Shown one piece after another: positions 1 through 9,201 of a stretch of DNA of 64,000 nt. The notes beneath the pieces are model-generated. The model searched no databases. It was given only the letters and a program-made list of their open reading frames with translations, and had not been told where the DNA came from. Source of the stretch: Lacrimispora sphenoides (GTDB taxonomy: Bacteria > Bacillota > Clostridia > Lachnospirales > Lachnospiraceae); the NCBI RefSeq assembly GCF_900105215.1, contig NZ_FOIP01000002.1, positions 1,302,001 through 1,366,000 of the forward strand, written 5' to 3'. Numbering within the stretch: position 1 is the stretch's first letter; each line of letters starts with the position of its first letter. The translations under genes were made by a program, and so were the position numbers.

Positions 1-593
1 TTGAGATTCCATAATTTTTGAAAGCTTATCCCCAATTTTTCAGCATTATAACTTAGGTCCCCTTTCCAGCCAGTTCTAACATCTGTCCCGGTTTCCCCTT
101 CTACGAAAAACATGTCTCCTGTAAATAGGATCCTGTCATCATCAACCTTGGTATAATAAAGAATAGTTCCATCGGTATGTCCGGGCATGGGATAAACGAT
201 TATATGCAAGTCATCAAATGTTAAAATTTGATCCTCCTTAAGTATAACATCAGCAACACAGGGAGGCGCCATATGATTAGTAAAGGGACTATTTGGCCCA
301 AAGTCACCTTTTTGGAGCGTCTCATTATCTACACCAACATATATTTTTGCACCTTGATTCTGGAAATAGGCCGCACAACCAGCATGGTCATCATGACCAT
401 GGGTAAGGAGAACGGCTGAAATTTCTTCCTCTTTAATTTTCCAATAAGCTAGATTATTTCGGATAGTCGTCAAAGCATCCGGTTTACTGCTATCAACCAT
501 TATATAACCATTCTTGGTTTTAATCAGATAGGCATTTCCCAATTCGCCATAGCTGCCTCCTGAGATCAGATAAAGATTATCTCTAATTTTCAT
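1..593 (-). CDS. MBL-fold metallo-hydrolase (partial, C-terminus outside window)
   Basis: The gene starts at 593 and is cut by the window edge, so about 197 N-terminal residues are visible. It carries the metallo-beta-lactamase metal motif HxHxDH as THGHDDHAG (His65, His67, Asp69, His70), a third ligand in PGHTDG (His139) and the bridging Asp in FTGD (Asp160), so a dinuclear metal hydrolase is expected. The start overlaps the end of the upstream PTS gene by 11 bases, which implies translational coupling and one transcript. The substrate cannot be read from sequence; glyoxalase II-like or lactonase-like hydrolases share this motif. A role in processing something linked to the PTS substrate is inference only. 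Confidence 0.85.
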   Translation of the reverse strand, partial: MKIRDNLYLISGGSYGELGNAYLIKTKNGYIMVDSSKPDALTTIRNNLAYWKIKEEEISAVLLTHGHDDHAGCAAYFQNQGAKIYVGVDNETLQKGDFGPNSPFTNHMAPPCVADVILKEDQILTFDDLHIIVYPMPGHTDGTILYYTKVDDDRILFTGDMFFVEGETGTDVRTGWKGDLSYNAEKLGISFQKLWNL

Positions 594-2190
594 TATGATT
601 CCTCCTGTTGTAGCTTTCGATATATTCTTCCAATTCAGTTTTGATGGTACTGACCTTAGTACCGTAGATCACCTGCAGATTATTACCTTTTTGAATAACT
701 CCTGCAGCACCCGTAGATTTAAGGAGTGCCTCATCGGTTTTTGCGGCGTCTTTTACAACCACTCTTAAACGTGTAGCACAATTATCTAAATCCACAATAT
801 TATCCATTCCACCCAGTCCATCAACGATTTGCACATACATATCTGTGGATGTACCTGCTTTTTCTTTTGCCTCAGCTTTCTTCTTTTCAAGGTAATCCGC
901 TTTTGTATATAATTTAGAATCCTCATCGTCTTCCCGGCCAGGTGTTTTTATATTTAATTTCGTTATGGCAAACCGGAAAACAACATAATAAATAATTGCG
1001 TAAGCGAAACCTACGAGTAATACGGCAATCCAGTTTGTTCGCGCGTTCCCGGGTAAAATACCATATAAGGCGAAATCAAGGGCTCCGCCTGAGAAAGTAT
1101 ACCCCACACCTGCATTCAGTATGTTTACAACCGCAAAGGAGATGCCGCCTAAAACACAATGGATCCCAAAGTATAGAAGCGGAGATACAAATAAGAATGA
1201 AAACTCAAGCGGTTCTGTAATGCCTGTTAAGAAAGATGCAAGGGCGGAAGAGAAGAGGAGGCCTTTGATTTTAGCTTTTTTCTGTTTGTAAGCCGTATGA
1301 TACATAGCCAGGGCAGCGGCCGGAAAGCCGAACATCATAATGGGATAGTTGCCGGAGTAAAATTTTGCAACAGACGGACTGATCACATCTCCATTTGCAA
1401 GCTGGGCAAATAAGATGTTCTGAGCTCCCTCTAAAACCGTTCCATTGACCTCAGCAGTTCCGCCTAAAGCAGTTTGCCAGAAAGGCATATAAAAAACATG
1501 GTGCAGTCCTGTTGGTATCAGCGCCCGCAGAATAAAACCGTAAAGGAAACTCCCGAAATAACCTAATTTTGCAATCCCTATACCAAGTAAGGCGATCCCT
1601 TGTCCCAGAAGCGGCCAGATGATGGCGAAAACAATTCCCATAGCAATAGCTGCGCAGGCAGAAATGATCGGGATAAAGTGGGTTCCTCCAAAAAAGGATA
1701 ACATATCAGGCAATTTTATTTTATAATATCTGTTATGAAGCCGGGCAACCACTAAGCCGATGATAACTCCGCCTAAAACACTTGTATTCATCGTATTTTC
1801 AAATCCTAAAAAGCTGCTTATTAGCCCTGGGGTTTGATTAAGCTTTTCCAGGTCCATAAAATTCTTAACAATACTCATGATGGCCATATTCATGACAAAG
1901 TAGGCAATAACGGCGGATAAAGCGGCAATCTCTTTGCTTTTTTGAGCCAGGCCAATCGCAATTGCAACGGCAAATAAGAGAGGAAGAAGCCCAAAGACAA
2001 TATTTCCGCTATCTGCCGCAACCCTTAGAGACTTATACAACCAACCTCCTTCTTTTACGATTGATCCATAAGCTGTACTGGTAAATGTAGAGCCGATACC
2101 TAAAAGAAGACCGGCAATGGGGAGGACAGCAACAGGTAACATGAATGATTTGCCGATTTTTTGTAATGTACCAAAGACTTGATGTTTCAT
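583..2190 (-). CDS. PTS permease EIIC-EIIB, glucose/maltose family
   Basis: This 535-residue protein joins an N-terminal membrane EIIC domain (about residues 1-400, with GITEPLEFSFLF, a signature of the Glc family) to a C-terminal EIIB domain. The EIIB phosphorylation site is Cys471 in the motif NCATRLR. There is no EIIA domain, so phosphate must come from an EIIA elsewhere. I chose the start MKHQVFGTL at 2190 because a GAAAGGGG ribosome site precedes it; the frame stays open to 2268 but without such a site. It imports and phosphorylates a sugar, probably a glucose-type mono- or disaccharide; the exact sugar is not determined. It is divergent from a DeoR-type regulator, the likely controller, and overlaps the downstream hydrolase gene. 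Confidence 0.9.
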   Translation of the reverse strand: MKHQVFGTLQKIGKSFMLPVAVLPIAGLLLGIGSTFTSTAYGSIVKEGGWLYKSLRVAADSGNIVFGLLPLLFAVAIAIGLAQKSKEIAALSAVIAYFVMNMAIMSIVKNFMDLEKLNQTPGLISSFLGFENTMNTSVLGGVIIGLVVARLHNRYYKIKLPDMLSFFGGTHFIPIISACAAIAMGIVFAIIWPLLGQGIALLGIGIAKLGYFGSFLYGFILRALIPTGLHHVFYMPFWQTALGGTAEVNGTVLEGAQNILFAQLANGDVISPSVAKFYSGNYPIMMFGFPAAALAMYHTAYKQKKAKIKGLLFSSALASFLTGITEPLEFSFLFVSPLLYFGIHCVLGGISFAVVNILNAGVGYTFSGGALDFALYGILPGNARTNWIAVLLVGFAYAIIYYVVFRFAITKLNIKTPGREDDEDSKLYTKADYLEKKKAEAKEKAGTSTDMYVQIVDGLGGMDNIVDLDNCATRLRVVVKDAAKTDEALLKSTGAAGVIQKGNNLQVIYGTKVSTIKTELEEYIESYNRRNHNEN

Positions 2191-2285
2191 AATGTAATCC
2201 CCTTTCTGCCGCTGTCGCTGGCGGCGTAAATAGAAATGAAAAATGGATGCGACGAATGAAATGATCAATAGTGATAATTGAATAT

Positions 2286-2361
2286 TACAACTTCATGCAT
2301 TATTTTGCAATATATTTTTTAAAATAATTTTAACTATTGCAAGACAATGCATAATGTTGTA
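2286..2361. promoter_or_regulatory. Large inverted repeat between divergent PTS and regulator genes (candidate operator)
   Basis: Two 27-base arms, 2286-2312 and 2335-2361, are inverted copies agreeing at 23 of 27 positions and separated by a 22-base AT-rich spacer. Each arm contains ATGCATT and TTGCAATA blocks. The repeat fills the space between the PTS start (2190) and the regulator start (2389), so it can control both directions. Binding by the adjacent DeoR-family protein is inferred from position. Confidence 0.65.
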
Positions 2362-2388
2362 TACTTGATGGGTAAGGAGATGATAACT

Positions 2389-3147
2389 ATGCTTGTGGAA
2401 GAACGTTTAGCAAAGATTCAGGAAATCGTTGAAAAAAAGAAGAATGTAACAATGGAAGAATTGGTGGACCAATTAAATGTATCTAAGGACACCGTTCGAC
2501 GTGATTTAATTAAGCTTGAGAAGAAAGGTGTATTAAAGAGAACTTATGGAGGTGCAATATACGGAAAAAAAGAAGCCCTGATTATGGGCTACGAAGAAAG
2601 ATCGAAGATATATTCCACTCCAAAGAAAAAGATTGCAGAAGCTGCAGAACCGCTCATTTCAGAATTTTCCTCTGTTATCTTTGACTCTTCAACCACGGTG
2701 GAAGCGGTGATTCCCTTGCTGGCTTCCAAAAGCCTGACCGCCATAACCAATTCTTTAACGCATGCGGTTGAGTTGGCAAAACACGGTAATAAGGATATCA
2801 AAGTGGTGGGAGGGAAACTGCACCAGATACAACTGTTTTTATACGGTAGCGATACGGTGCTGGAATTATCCCAGTACAGGGTTGACTATACACTGCTGGG
2901 AGTATTCGCAATTACCGGTACTGGGCTTTATATCCATACGGAAGAGGAAGGTCTGGTTAAAAGAGCCATGGTCAATTGTGCCAAGAAAGTCATCGCAGTC
3001 GCAGATTCTACAAAAATGGATACAACAGGCTTCTTCAAAGTCTGCGCATTAGAGGATATTGATGTTTTAATTACGGATATAGAACCCTCCCCGGATTTCC
3101 AACGTGATCTGCAGGAGCATGGTGTGGATTTAATTATCGCCGGATAA
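2389..3147 (+). CDS. DeoR-family transcriptional regulator
   Basis: The 252-residue protein has an N-terminal winged helix (about residues 1-57; VSKDTVRRDLIKLEKKGVLKR is typical of DeoR, followed by TYGGA) and a C-terminal sugar-phosphate-binding DeoRC domain (about 75-235). Such proteins repress sugar operons and are released by phosphorylated sugar intermediates. I chose ATG 2389 because AAGGAG sits 9 bases upstream; in-frame ATGs at 2347 and 2380 lack good spacing and the first lies inside the inverted repeat. It is divergent from the PTS gene and followed after 26 bases by the M24-like gene. Control of both is the simplest reading. Confidence 0.9.
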   Translation: MLVEERLAKIQEIVEKKKNVTMEELVDQLNVSKDTVRRDLIKLEKKGVLKRTYGGAIYGKKEALIMGYEERSKIYSTPKKKIAEAAEPLISEFSSVIFDSSTTVEAVIPLLASKSLTAITNSLTHAVELAKHGNKDIKVVGGKLHQIQLFLYGSDTVLELSQYRVDYTLLGVFAITGTGLYIHTEEEGLVKRAMVNCAKKVIAVADSTKMDTTGFFKVCALEDIDVLITDIEPSPDFQRDLQEHGVDLIIAG

Positions 3148-3173
3148 ACTGCAATTCATTCATAGGAGGAATT

Positions 3174-4577
3174 ATGATGTTAAATTTTGATCGAATTTAC
3201 TTAAATACGAATTTACCGGAGCCAAAAACCTACAATGAAGTTTGTCCTGTTTTATTGTCGGACCCAACGATGGAGGAGCGGTATCATAAGATAATAGCCG
3301 GAATGAAGGAAAGAGAACTCGATTATCTGGTAATTTATGCAGACAAGGAGCATAGTGGGAATTTCGAATACTTAACCGGCTTTATTCCGCGCTTTGAGGA
3401 AGCTTTGCTAATCTTAAAACAGGATCACAAGATATATTACCTCTTAGGAAATGAAAATCTAAAGATGAGCCAATATACCCGGCTGCCTGGCCATGTTATC
3501 CATGTCCCTTCCTTTTCGCTGCCAAACCAGCCTATGGAAAGTGAAATTGCTTTGGATTCTATTTTTGAACGGCAGGGGTTAAACCAGGCAAATAGAATAG
3601 GGCTAGTGGGCTGGAAGCTATTTACGGGCATTGAAGCGAAAGAAGGTCCTTTTGATATTCCTTACTATATTGTTGAAGCACTAAAGAGAAGTGCACGGCC
3701 AGACGTGAATTTAGTGAATGCAAATGATTTATTTATAGGGCCAGATAAAGGTGTTCGTATTACCAATAATGCAAATGAAATCGCTCATTATGAATACGGA
3801 GCCAATCTTTCCTCCAACTGCATTTTAAATGCACTAAATGCCATTGAAGTGGACAAGGCGGAAATCGAGATAGGCAAATACTTAACGGCAGATGGTCAGG
3901 TTAATACAGTGGTACCGATTGCCGCAACTGGAGAGAGATTTCAGCAGGCGAATCTCTATCCCACTGCAAAAAAGATTCAACGAGGAGATGCATTTTCTCT
4001 TACAACAGGCTTCAAAGGAGGCCTTTCAAGCAGGACTGGTCTTGTGGTCAGTAATGAGACAGAACTTCCTCAGGACCAGAAGGATTATCTGGGAAGAGTT
4101 GTTTATCCTTATTACAATGCAGTCGTTGCTTGGCTGGAAAATTTAAGGATAAATAAAACTGGAAAGGAAATCTATCAGCTGATAGAGACAGTCTTGCCGA
4201 AAGAACAGTATGGCTGGTCTTTAAATCCAGGACATTTAACCGCAGATGAGGAATGGATGTCGTCACCTATTTATCCGGGCTCAGAAAATAGAATTCAAAG
4301 CGGAATGATTTTTCAGATTGACATCATTCCATCCGTACCAGGATATACGGGCGTAAGCGCGGAAGATTGTATTGCCATTGCGGATGAAGCTCTGAGAGTA
4401 AGGATTCAGGAAGAATATCCCGGTTTATGGAAACGGATTCTTGAAAGAAGAGAATATATAACTCATACATTAAATATTTCCTTATCGGATGAAATCCTTC
4501 CGCTTTCCAATACGGTTGGCTATTTGAGACCTTTCCTACTAAACAAATCGGCTGCAATGTGCTGTAATAATTCTTGA
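3174..4577 (+). CDS. Creatinase/M24 aminopeptidase-like protein with altered metal site
   Basis: The 467-residue protein has a creatinase-type N-terminal domain (about 30-200) and a C-terminal pita-bread fold recognised by GMIFQIDIIP and GVSAEDCIAI near the end, as in Xaa-Pro aminopeptidases. The segment that normally supplies two Asp metal ligands reads FSLTTGFKGGLSSRTG, with no Asp, and the usual first Glu of the GMxFxIEP motif is Asp. The metal centre is therefore probably incomplete, as in creatinase or non-peptidase relatives. AGGAGG at 3164-3169 supports ATG 3174 or, with better spacing, ATG 3177. It follows the DeoR-family gene by 26 bases, so the two are probably co-transcribed. Substrate unknown. 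Confidence 0.75.
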   Translation: MMLNFDRIYLNTNLPEPKTYNEVCPVLLSDPTMEERYHKIIAGMKERELDYLVIYADKEHSGNFEYLTGFIPRFEEALLILKQDHKIYYLLGNENLKMSQYTRLPGHVIHVPSFSLPNQPMESEIALDSIFERQGLNQANRIGLVGWKLFTGIEAKEGPFDIPYYIVEALKRSARPDVNLVNANDLFIGPDKGVRITNNANEIAHYEYGANLSSNCILNALNAIEVDKAEIEIGKYLTADGQVNTVVPIAATGERFQQANLYPTAKKIQRGDAFSLTTGFKGGLSSRTGLVVSNETELPQDQKDYLGRVVYPYYNAVVAWLENLRINKTGKEIYQLIETVLPKEQYGWSLNPGHLTADEEWMSSPIYPGSENRIQSGMIFQIDIIPSVPGYTGVSAEDCIAIADEALRVRIQEEYPGLWKRILERREYITHTLNISLSDEILPLSNTVGYLRPFLLNKSAAMCCNNS

Positions 4578-5280
4578 ATGGGTATTAGAACTGTTTTATA
4601 GATCTTTTTTAATGGAAGAAAGGCGGCTGCTGGCAGTCATTCATGAAATAGGTCTAAAAGTAGTTAGGGGTAGTTATATGCTTTCATACCTTGTGTCCTA
4701 GAACCAGACACTTCAAAGACCGATATAGCCGGTGTGTAATGGGAAAGACGACGCTTTTGCAGCGCCAAAGCGGATTCGCGGAATACAATAAGATTTGCCC
4801 TTGCGGTGTGGAACTGCAGGGGCTTTTTCTTTCCAGAGATTAGCTGAACTTTGAATTTTTCCATTATGTTTTAAGAGATTTTTCAGTTTCCTACAACCCA
4901 TTAAAACTCTTAGGATTTCCTGATCGGACAGTTGCCTTTCGCTGGTAACGTTGGCTAGAGTCTGATGTATTTCTTTTTCACGGTAATGCTGCTTAAGTCC
5001 ATCTATCCGGAAGATCTCACATATATACAGTTACAGAACAACAAAAAAAGTAAGTGCTTTCATTTAATTGAAACCCTTCATGAATTACATTAAAATCATG
5101 CCATAGAATGTCAATATTTGCAATGTTTTGTACTATATATGAAATGAATTATAAAGAATTAGGTGCTATAATTTAAAAAAGCTAAGTGTAAGCACTTACA
5201 TAAAAAGCGAAGGTGAAAACACTTAAACAGGCTTTAAGACCCCATTTATTTAAGTGAAAAAGGTGAAAGGAGAGAAAAGC
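4578..5280. other. Gene-poor spacer with possible decayed coding remnant
   Basis: No intact gene is visible in these 703 bases. On the minus strand the frame from about 5031 down to 4713 reads as a protein-like segment (for example REKEIHQTLANV, then SDQEILRVLMGC) with no start or ribosome site before residue MGC at 4901. A second minus frame ending at 4664 continues in similar style, which would fit a frameshifted remnant. I do not recognise the family. A promoter region for the next gene occupies the right end. Confidence 0.35.
5167..5200 (+). promoter_or_regulatory. -10 box and cre/LacI-like operator before the beta-helix lipoprotein gene
   Basis: A TATAAT box lies at 5167-5172 with no convincing -35. 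Fifteen bases downstream, TGTAAGCACTTACA (5187-5200) is a near-perfect palindrome that matches the catabolite-responsive element consensus TGWNANCGNTNWCA at all fixed positions but one. At this position, near the transcript start, a bound CcpA or LacI-type repressor would block initiation. Assignment to CcpA is inference. Confidence 0.5.
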
Positions 5281-7932
5281 ATGATAAAGGTTAAACAGTG
5301 GGCTACGGCAGGGGTGGCGGCTGCTATGGCAGTGTCCTTAAGCGCCTGCGGCGGAAGCAAGAGCGTAAATGAGTCAGCGCCGGTGGCGGCGGAAACGGAT
5401 TCTGTGACGGCAGGAAAGTATATCCCGTTAAACGTGGAGGACCCCATTGAATTTGCCGGGACTAATATCACGTATCAGGGAAAAACCATTCCTCTCGGTC
5501 CAAAGGCAATCTATCTGGATGGTTCCCTGGCCGATGAGACAGCAGGCCGTTATGATTATGTGTACAATGACATAACAGAGGCTTTAAGCGCCCAGGCGTT
5601 GAAAAATGGCACAGAGCAGGAGCCTATGACGATTTATATTGCGCCATATGTGTACTGGATTGACGATCCGGAAGCGTCAGATACTCTGGAAAAAACGGAA
5701 GGCTATGAGGTTCCCTACGGTATGGTGGTGGACTGTGAGTGGCTTTCGCTAAAGGGACTTACCCAAGACCCGGACCATGTGGTTTTAGCTGGCAACCGGG
5801 GCCAATCTCACGGTGCCGACGGAAACTATACGATGTTCCGGTTCAATAACAATGGAACCGGACTGCAGGTTCAGAATTTAACAATTGGCAATTACTGCAG
5901 TGTGGATTTAGATTATGCGCTGAAGCCGGAGTTAAATCATGAGAAACGGACCTCCACCATTACACAGGCTCAGTTGGCAGATTTGTCCGGGGATAGGATG
6001 TTTGCGGAAAACTGTAATTTTATCAGCCGCTTAAATCTTCGTCCCATCAATGGCGGAGAAAGAAGCCTGTATAATAACTGCCATTTTGAGAGCACAGATG
6101 ATGCCATAAACGGAAATGCAGTTTTTGTGGGCTGCGATTTTGACTTTTACGGAAACAGACCGCTGGCCGAGGCTACAAAAACTGGTTCCGTGTTTTTAGA
6201 TTGTACGTTTCGGTGTGTGACCTTGACTGTGGAAACAGAGCCTGTGCAGTATTTTACCAAGCGGGGAGGCGCGATAGCGGCAGTGGACTGTACGTATCAG
6301 AGCAATTTTAACATTCCATTTGAAATTTCCTGGACCAAATATCCGGCAGCTTCCTTAAAATGTTACCAATACAACATCCTGCACAATGGGAAACCCATTA
6401 CAATTGCAGGTGAGGGCGCACAGGAAACTGTGGATATGACCGGATCGGAGGTTTTGAAAGCTTACCGGATAGAATCTGATGGAAAAAGTTACTATAATAC
6501 CTATAATCTCTTAAGAGGGAATGACCAATGGGATCCGCTGGATGTAAAAGCTGCCGTTACTGCGGCGGAAGCAGACAAGGTACCGACAATGCTTTCCCTG
6601 GAGACAACGCAAGATATCATTGTATCCGGCAGCAATGCGGCGGTTATTTCCAGCAAAGTGCTGTATTTCTATCAGACGGAAGAAACGGGCAGCGCTGTGA
6701 CCTATACAATTTCCGAAAAAGATGGGGCTTATGCGACGCTTACAGATCATGAGAACGGGACCTGCACCATTCAGGGAATCAATGAGAAGGACGAGACAAA
6801 GCAGGTTATGGTTCATGCAAAGACGCCGGAGGGGCTGGAGGCATCTTTGGAACTGACCGTTAAGCCAAGTGTTCTGGAGCCACCATCATTCACAAAGAAA
6901 TTGACGGTTCAAAAAGAGAAGGAGGGCTATCTGACGGCTGAATACGACCTGAATCTGGGAGACAGGGAAGACCAGTCAGTGATTTCCTGGTACCGCAGCC
7001 AGGATGCAGCAGGAAGCAACCCGATTCTGGTTGCTGTTTCAACGCAGGATCAGCCCAAATATGAATACCGGCTTACGGCGGGTGACATCGGCAGCTATCT
7101 GACCGCCAAGGTGGAGCCAAAGCACATCCGGAGCAATCCGGGATCAGCTGTGCCAGCCATGTTTCCATACAAAATCACAGCAGCAAATGTGACGGCCCAC
7201 AATTTCCACACCGACTTTTCTGCATTTCCGGTGGTCCGGCAGAAGGAGATTAAGCCTGGATACTGGACCGTTGATACGTTCCAACCGGCTGACATGAAGG
7301 ATTACAGCGGCTGGAAGGGGGAGGATACCGATCAGCCCTGGATTTATGGTGAAACGGGAGATGGCAGCGTAGGAATGGGTATTTATCAGGGAACCCAGGG
7401 CGTACGGCTTATGTATACACCTGTAGCAGGAACGTATGGAAGTATGAGCTTCAAGCTTCTGGCGGATCCCGCAAAAATAGCGGGCCAGGGCTTCGGGAGC
7501 GCAGGCCAGTATATGGACCTGTGCATAAAGTTTGACACAGAAACACTGACCGGCTATGGTCTGCGGATTATCCGTACCGAGACAGCATCCAACGCCTGCG
7601 CCTTTGTTCTTGTCCGGTATGAAAAAGGACAGGTAAGCTACATATCCGATGAAGTCCTTTCATCCTGCTATCTGACCGGCTGTAAAATTACAATGAAGGC
7701 GGAGGGGACAAAGCTAACCGCCCATGTGGAAACCCAGACTCCACAGTTGGCAGATCAGGCAAAGGATGGATATAATCATTCGGTGGATTTGAGCGGAGAG
7801 ATAACAGAGAACGGTTTTGGTGGCGTGAGCCTATTGCATACCGGGACCACAGGTTCAGGTGGGTGGCAGAATACGACCATGCTGCATGAACTGGAGGTGG
7901 AGTGGCTGGGGGAGAATCCTCAGAATCCATAG
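5281..7932 (+). CDS. Secreted lipoprotein with right-handed beta-helix (pectinesterase/pectate-lyase-like) domain
   Basis: The 883-residue protein begins with a lipoprotein signal peptide and lipobox LSAC (Cys23), so it should be anchored outside the membrane. Residues about 30-400 are rich in short repeated turns such as FAENCNFISRLN, YNNCHFEST, FVGCDFDFYG and FLDCTFRC, typical of parallel beta-helix proteins including pectin methylesterases. A middle region (about 430-640) looks like Ig-like modules, and the end (about 650-880) resembles a laminin-G-like sandwich. ATG 5281 has GGAG 8 bases upstream; a GTG at 5254 is in frame but would spoil the signal peptide. It stands alone between a cre-like site and a terminator. 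Polysaccharide or pectin processing is likely, but I could not verify catalytic residues. Confidence 0.65.
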   Translation: MIKVKQWATAGVAAAMAVSLSACGGSKSVNESAPVAAETDSVTAGKYIPLNVEDPIEFAGTNITYQGKTIPLGPKAIYLDGSLADETAGRYDYVYNDITEALSAQALKNGTEQEPMTIYIAPYVYWIDDPEASDTLEKTEGYEVPYGMVVDCEWLSLKGLTQDPDHVVLAGNRGQSHGADGNYTMFRFNNNGTGLQVQNLTIGNYCSVDLDYALKPELNHEKRTSTITQAQLADLSGDRMFAENCNFISRLNLRPINGGERSLYNNCHFESTDDAINGNAVFVGCDFDFYGNRPLAEATKTGSVFLDCTFRCVTLTVETEPVQYFTKRGGAIAAVDCTYQSNFNIPFEISWTKYPAASLKCYQYNILHNGKPITIAGEGAQETVDMTGSEVLKAYRIESDGKSYYNTYNLLRGNDQWDPLDVKAAVTAAEADKVPTMLSLETTQDIIVSGSNAAVISSKVLYFYQTEETGSAVTYTISEKDGAYATLTDHENGTCTIQGINEKDETKQVMVHAKTPEGLEASLELTVKPSVLEPPSFTKKLTVQKEKEGYLTAEYDLNLGDREDQSVISWYRSQDAAGSNPILVAVSTQDQPKYEYRLTAGDIGSYLTAKVEPKHIRSNPGSAVPAMFPYKITAANVTAHNFHTDFSAFPVVRQKEIKPGYWTVDTFQPADMKDYSGWKGEDTDQPWIYGETGDGSVGMGIYQGTQGVRLMYTPVAGTYGSMSFKLLADPAKIAGQGFGSAGQYMDLCIKFDTETLTGYGLRIIRTETASNACAFVLVRYEKGQVSYISDEVLSSCYLTGCKITMKAEGTKLTAHVETQTPQLADQAKDGYNHSVDLSGEITENGFGGVSLLHTGTTGSGGWQNTTMLHELEVEWLGENPQNP

Positions 7933-7940
7933 ATGAAATG

Positions 7941-7998
7941 GTACCCTGACAGTTCGACACAAAAAAGTGGCTGTACTTGACTATCAGGGTACTTTTTA
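7941..7998 (+). terminator. Intrinsic terminator of the beta-helix lipoprotein gene
   Basis: GTACCCTGA (7941-7949) pairs perfectly with TCAGGGTAC (7984-7992), and the stem can extend with mismatches; a T run follows. It begins 8 bases after the stop codon. The loop is long (34 bases). Confidence 0.7.
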
Positions 7999-8114
7999 TG
8001 ATATGATGCGGTAAAAAGATTTAAGGAAACTGTCATGATCTTATCCGTCTTTTTTCGGTATTGCTGAATGTATATACACTCTATTATTATAGATTATACC
8101 GTCAATAAATTTAC

Positions 8115-8267
8115 TTAAATATTTTTTAAGTTATTATCAGAAACATGTACATATGTTCCCTCAATTGCTCTTGTATGTAAAACTGCATATGTATTTAAAA
8201 CATATTCTCTTATGGTTTTAGTATCAACGCCATTTTTCACTTTGTTATCAAATAAAGTGATCAATAT
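8115..8267 (-). pseudogene. Remnant of a DUF2075/superfamily-1 helicase C-terminus
   Basis: On the minus strand, about 50 codons ending at the stop 8115-8117 read as a recognisable C-terminal helicase motif: NTYAVLHTRAIEGTYVHV followed by SDNNLKNI. Intact DUF2075-type helicases end with the similar pattern N-Y-x-VLLTRG-x-x-GTYVYV-x-D. There is no start codon, an in-frame stop lies just upstream, and no more of the gene is readable in the adjoining AT-rich sequence. The family call rests on remembered motif similarity, so it needs a profile search. The rest of 7999-8548 holds nothing else I can support except a 24-codon open frame at 8387-8461 with no ribosome site. Confidence 0.5.
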
Positions 8268-8548
8268 TAACTTTTATTTTATTGTCTTGTTTATAATAAT
8301 AGAGGTATCACCAACCTTTTCATAATCAATTTTATATCTCACCCAAAAACCAAATATTCTATTTTATTATCATGATATACCCACAAATGAAAACAGAAAA
8401 TCTGCCAACTTTGAACTTTATGGTAATTGAAGGGGCGCTAACATTCAAAGATCTTAAATAAGATGAGAAATAAGACATACTGTTGTAGTATTCCTTATAT
8501 TATACTATTTGCAGGAATTAAATAATAAAGTAACAAGGAGGGAGTTAA

Positions 8549-8983
8549 ATGAACCGAATAAATGTAATATGTTTAGGTGTAAGAAGTATGGAAGATTCAA
8601 TCCGCTTTTATAAAGATGGATTAGGTTTTCAGACAAACGAAACGGGCTATAACCCACCGGTAATTTTTTTTAATACTTCAGGAGGATTAAAACTGGAACT
8701 ATATCCGATTGACTTATTAGTAAAGGATATTAACAACAGCAATCCTCCGCAGATTCACTCTGGTTTTAGTGGCATAACATTGGCCTATAATGTGAAAAGC
8801 AAGGAAGAAGTGCATCAAGTGATTGAATTAGCAAGAAAAGCCGGTGCACAAGTTGAAAAAGAACCGCAGGATGTCTTTTGGGGCGGTTATCATGCTTATT
8901 TTTCGGACCCAGATGGTTATTTTTGGGAGGTTGCATACGGTCCTGAATTTAAGTTTGACGAGAAGGATATGTTGATTTTATGA
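8549..8983 (+). CDS. VOC (glyoxalase/bleomycin-resistance-fold) protein
   Basis: The 144-residue protein contains the paired beta-alpha-beta-beta-beta modules of the vicinal-oxygen-chelate superfamily: SMEDSIRFYKDGLGF at the start and YFSDPDGYFWEVAYGPEF near the end, the latter being the usual C-terminal metal-ligand region. GGAGGGAG lies just before ATG 8549. It is a single gene between the decayed spacer and a terminator. Members act as glyoxalases, dioxygenases or drug-binding proteins; the sequence does not say which. Confidence 0.85.
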   Translation: MNRINVICLGVRSMEDSIRFYKDGLGFQTNETGYNPPVIFFNTSGGLKLELYPIDLLVKDINNSNPPQIHSGFSGITLAYNVKSKEEVHQVIELARKAGAQVEKEPQDVFWGGYHAYFSDPDGYFWEVAYGPEFKFDEKDMLIL

Positions 8984-9050
8984 TATAAGAAAGCAAAGCT
9001 ATTGTTCATCATTTTTATAGAAGGCTTTATAAAGTAAGCCATCTTTCAGA

Positions 9051-9090
9051 AGCACGGCGGCAAACGAGAGATTGCCACCGTGCTATTTTT
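9051..9090 (+). terminator. Intrinsic terminator after VOC gene
   Basis: AGCACGGCGGCAA (9051-9063) and TTGCCACCGTGCT (9072-9084) form a 13-base stem with one mismatch and an 8-base loop, followed by ATTTTT. Confidence 0.85.
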
Positions 9091-9201
9091 CACCATTCTT
9101 CCATTCATAATAACTGTCAAGGATTACCTTCTTATCTGGCACTATTTTCTGATTATACAAAAAAAGGTTCCAAATCATTTGTAAAAAATGATAAAAAAAG
9201 C

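Noticed and set aside
228..419. Small plus-strand open frame near the left edge
   Set aside because: Antisense to the metallo-hydrolase gene, which has its full metal motif on the other strand.
8387..8461. 24-codon open frame in the spacer before the VOC gene
   Set aside because: No ribosome-binding site, no homology that I recognise, and located in an AT-rich decayed region.
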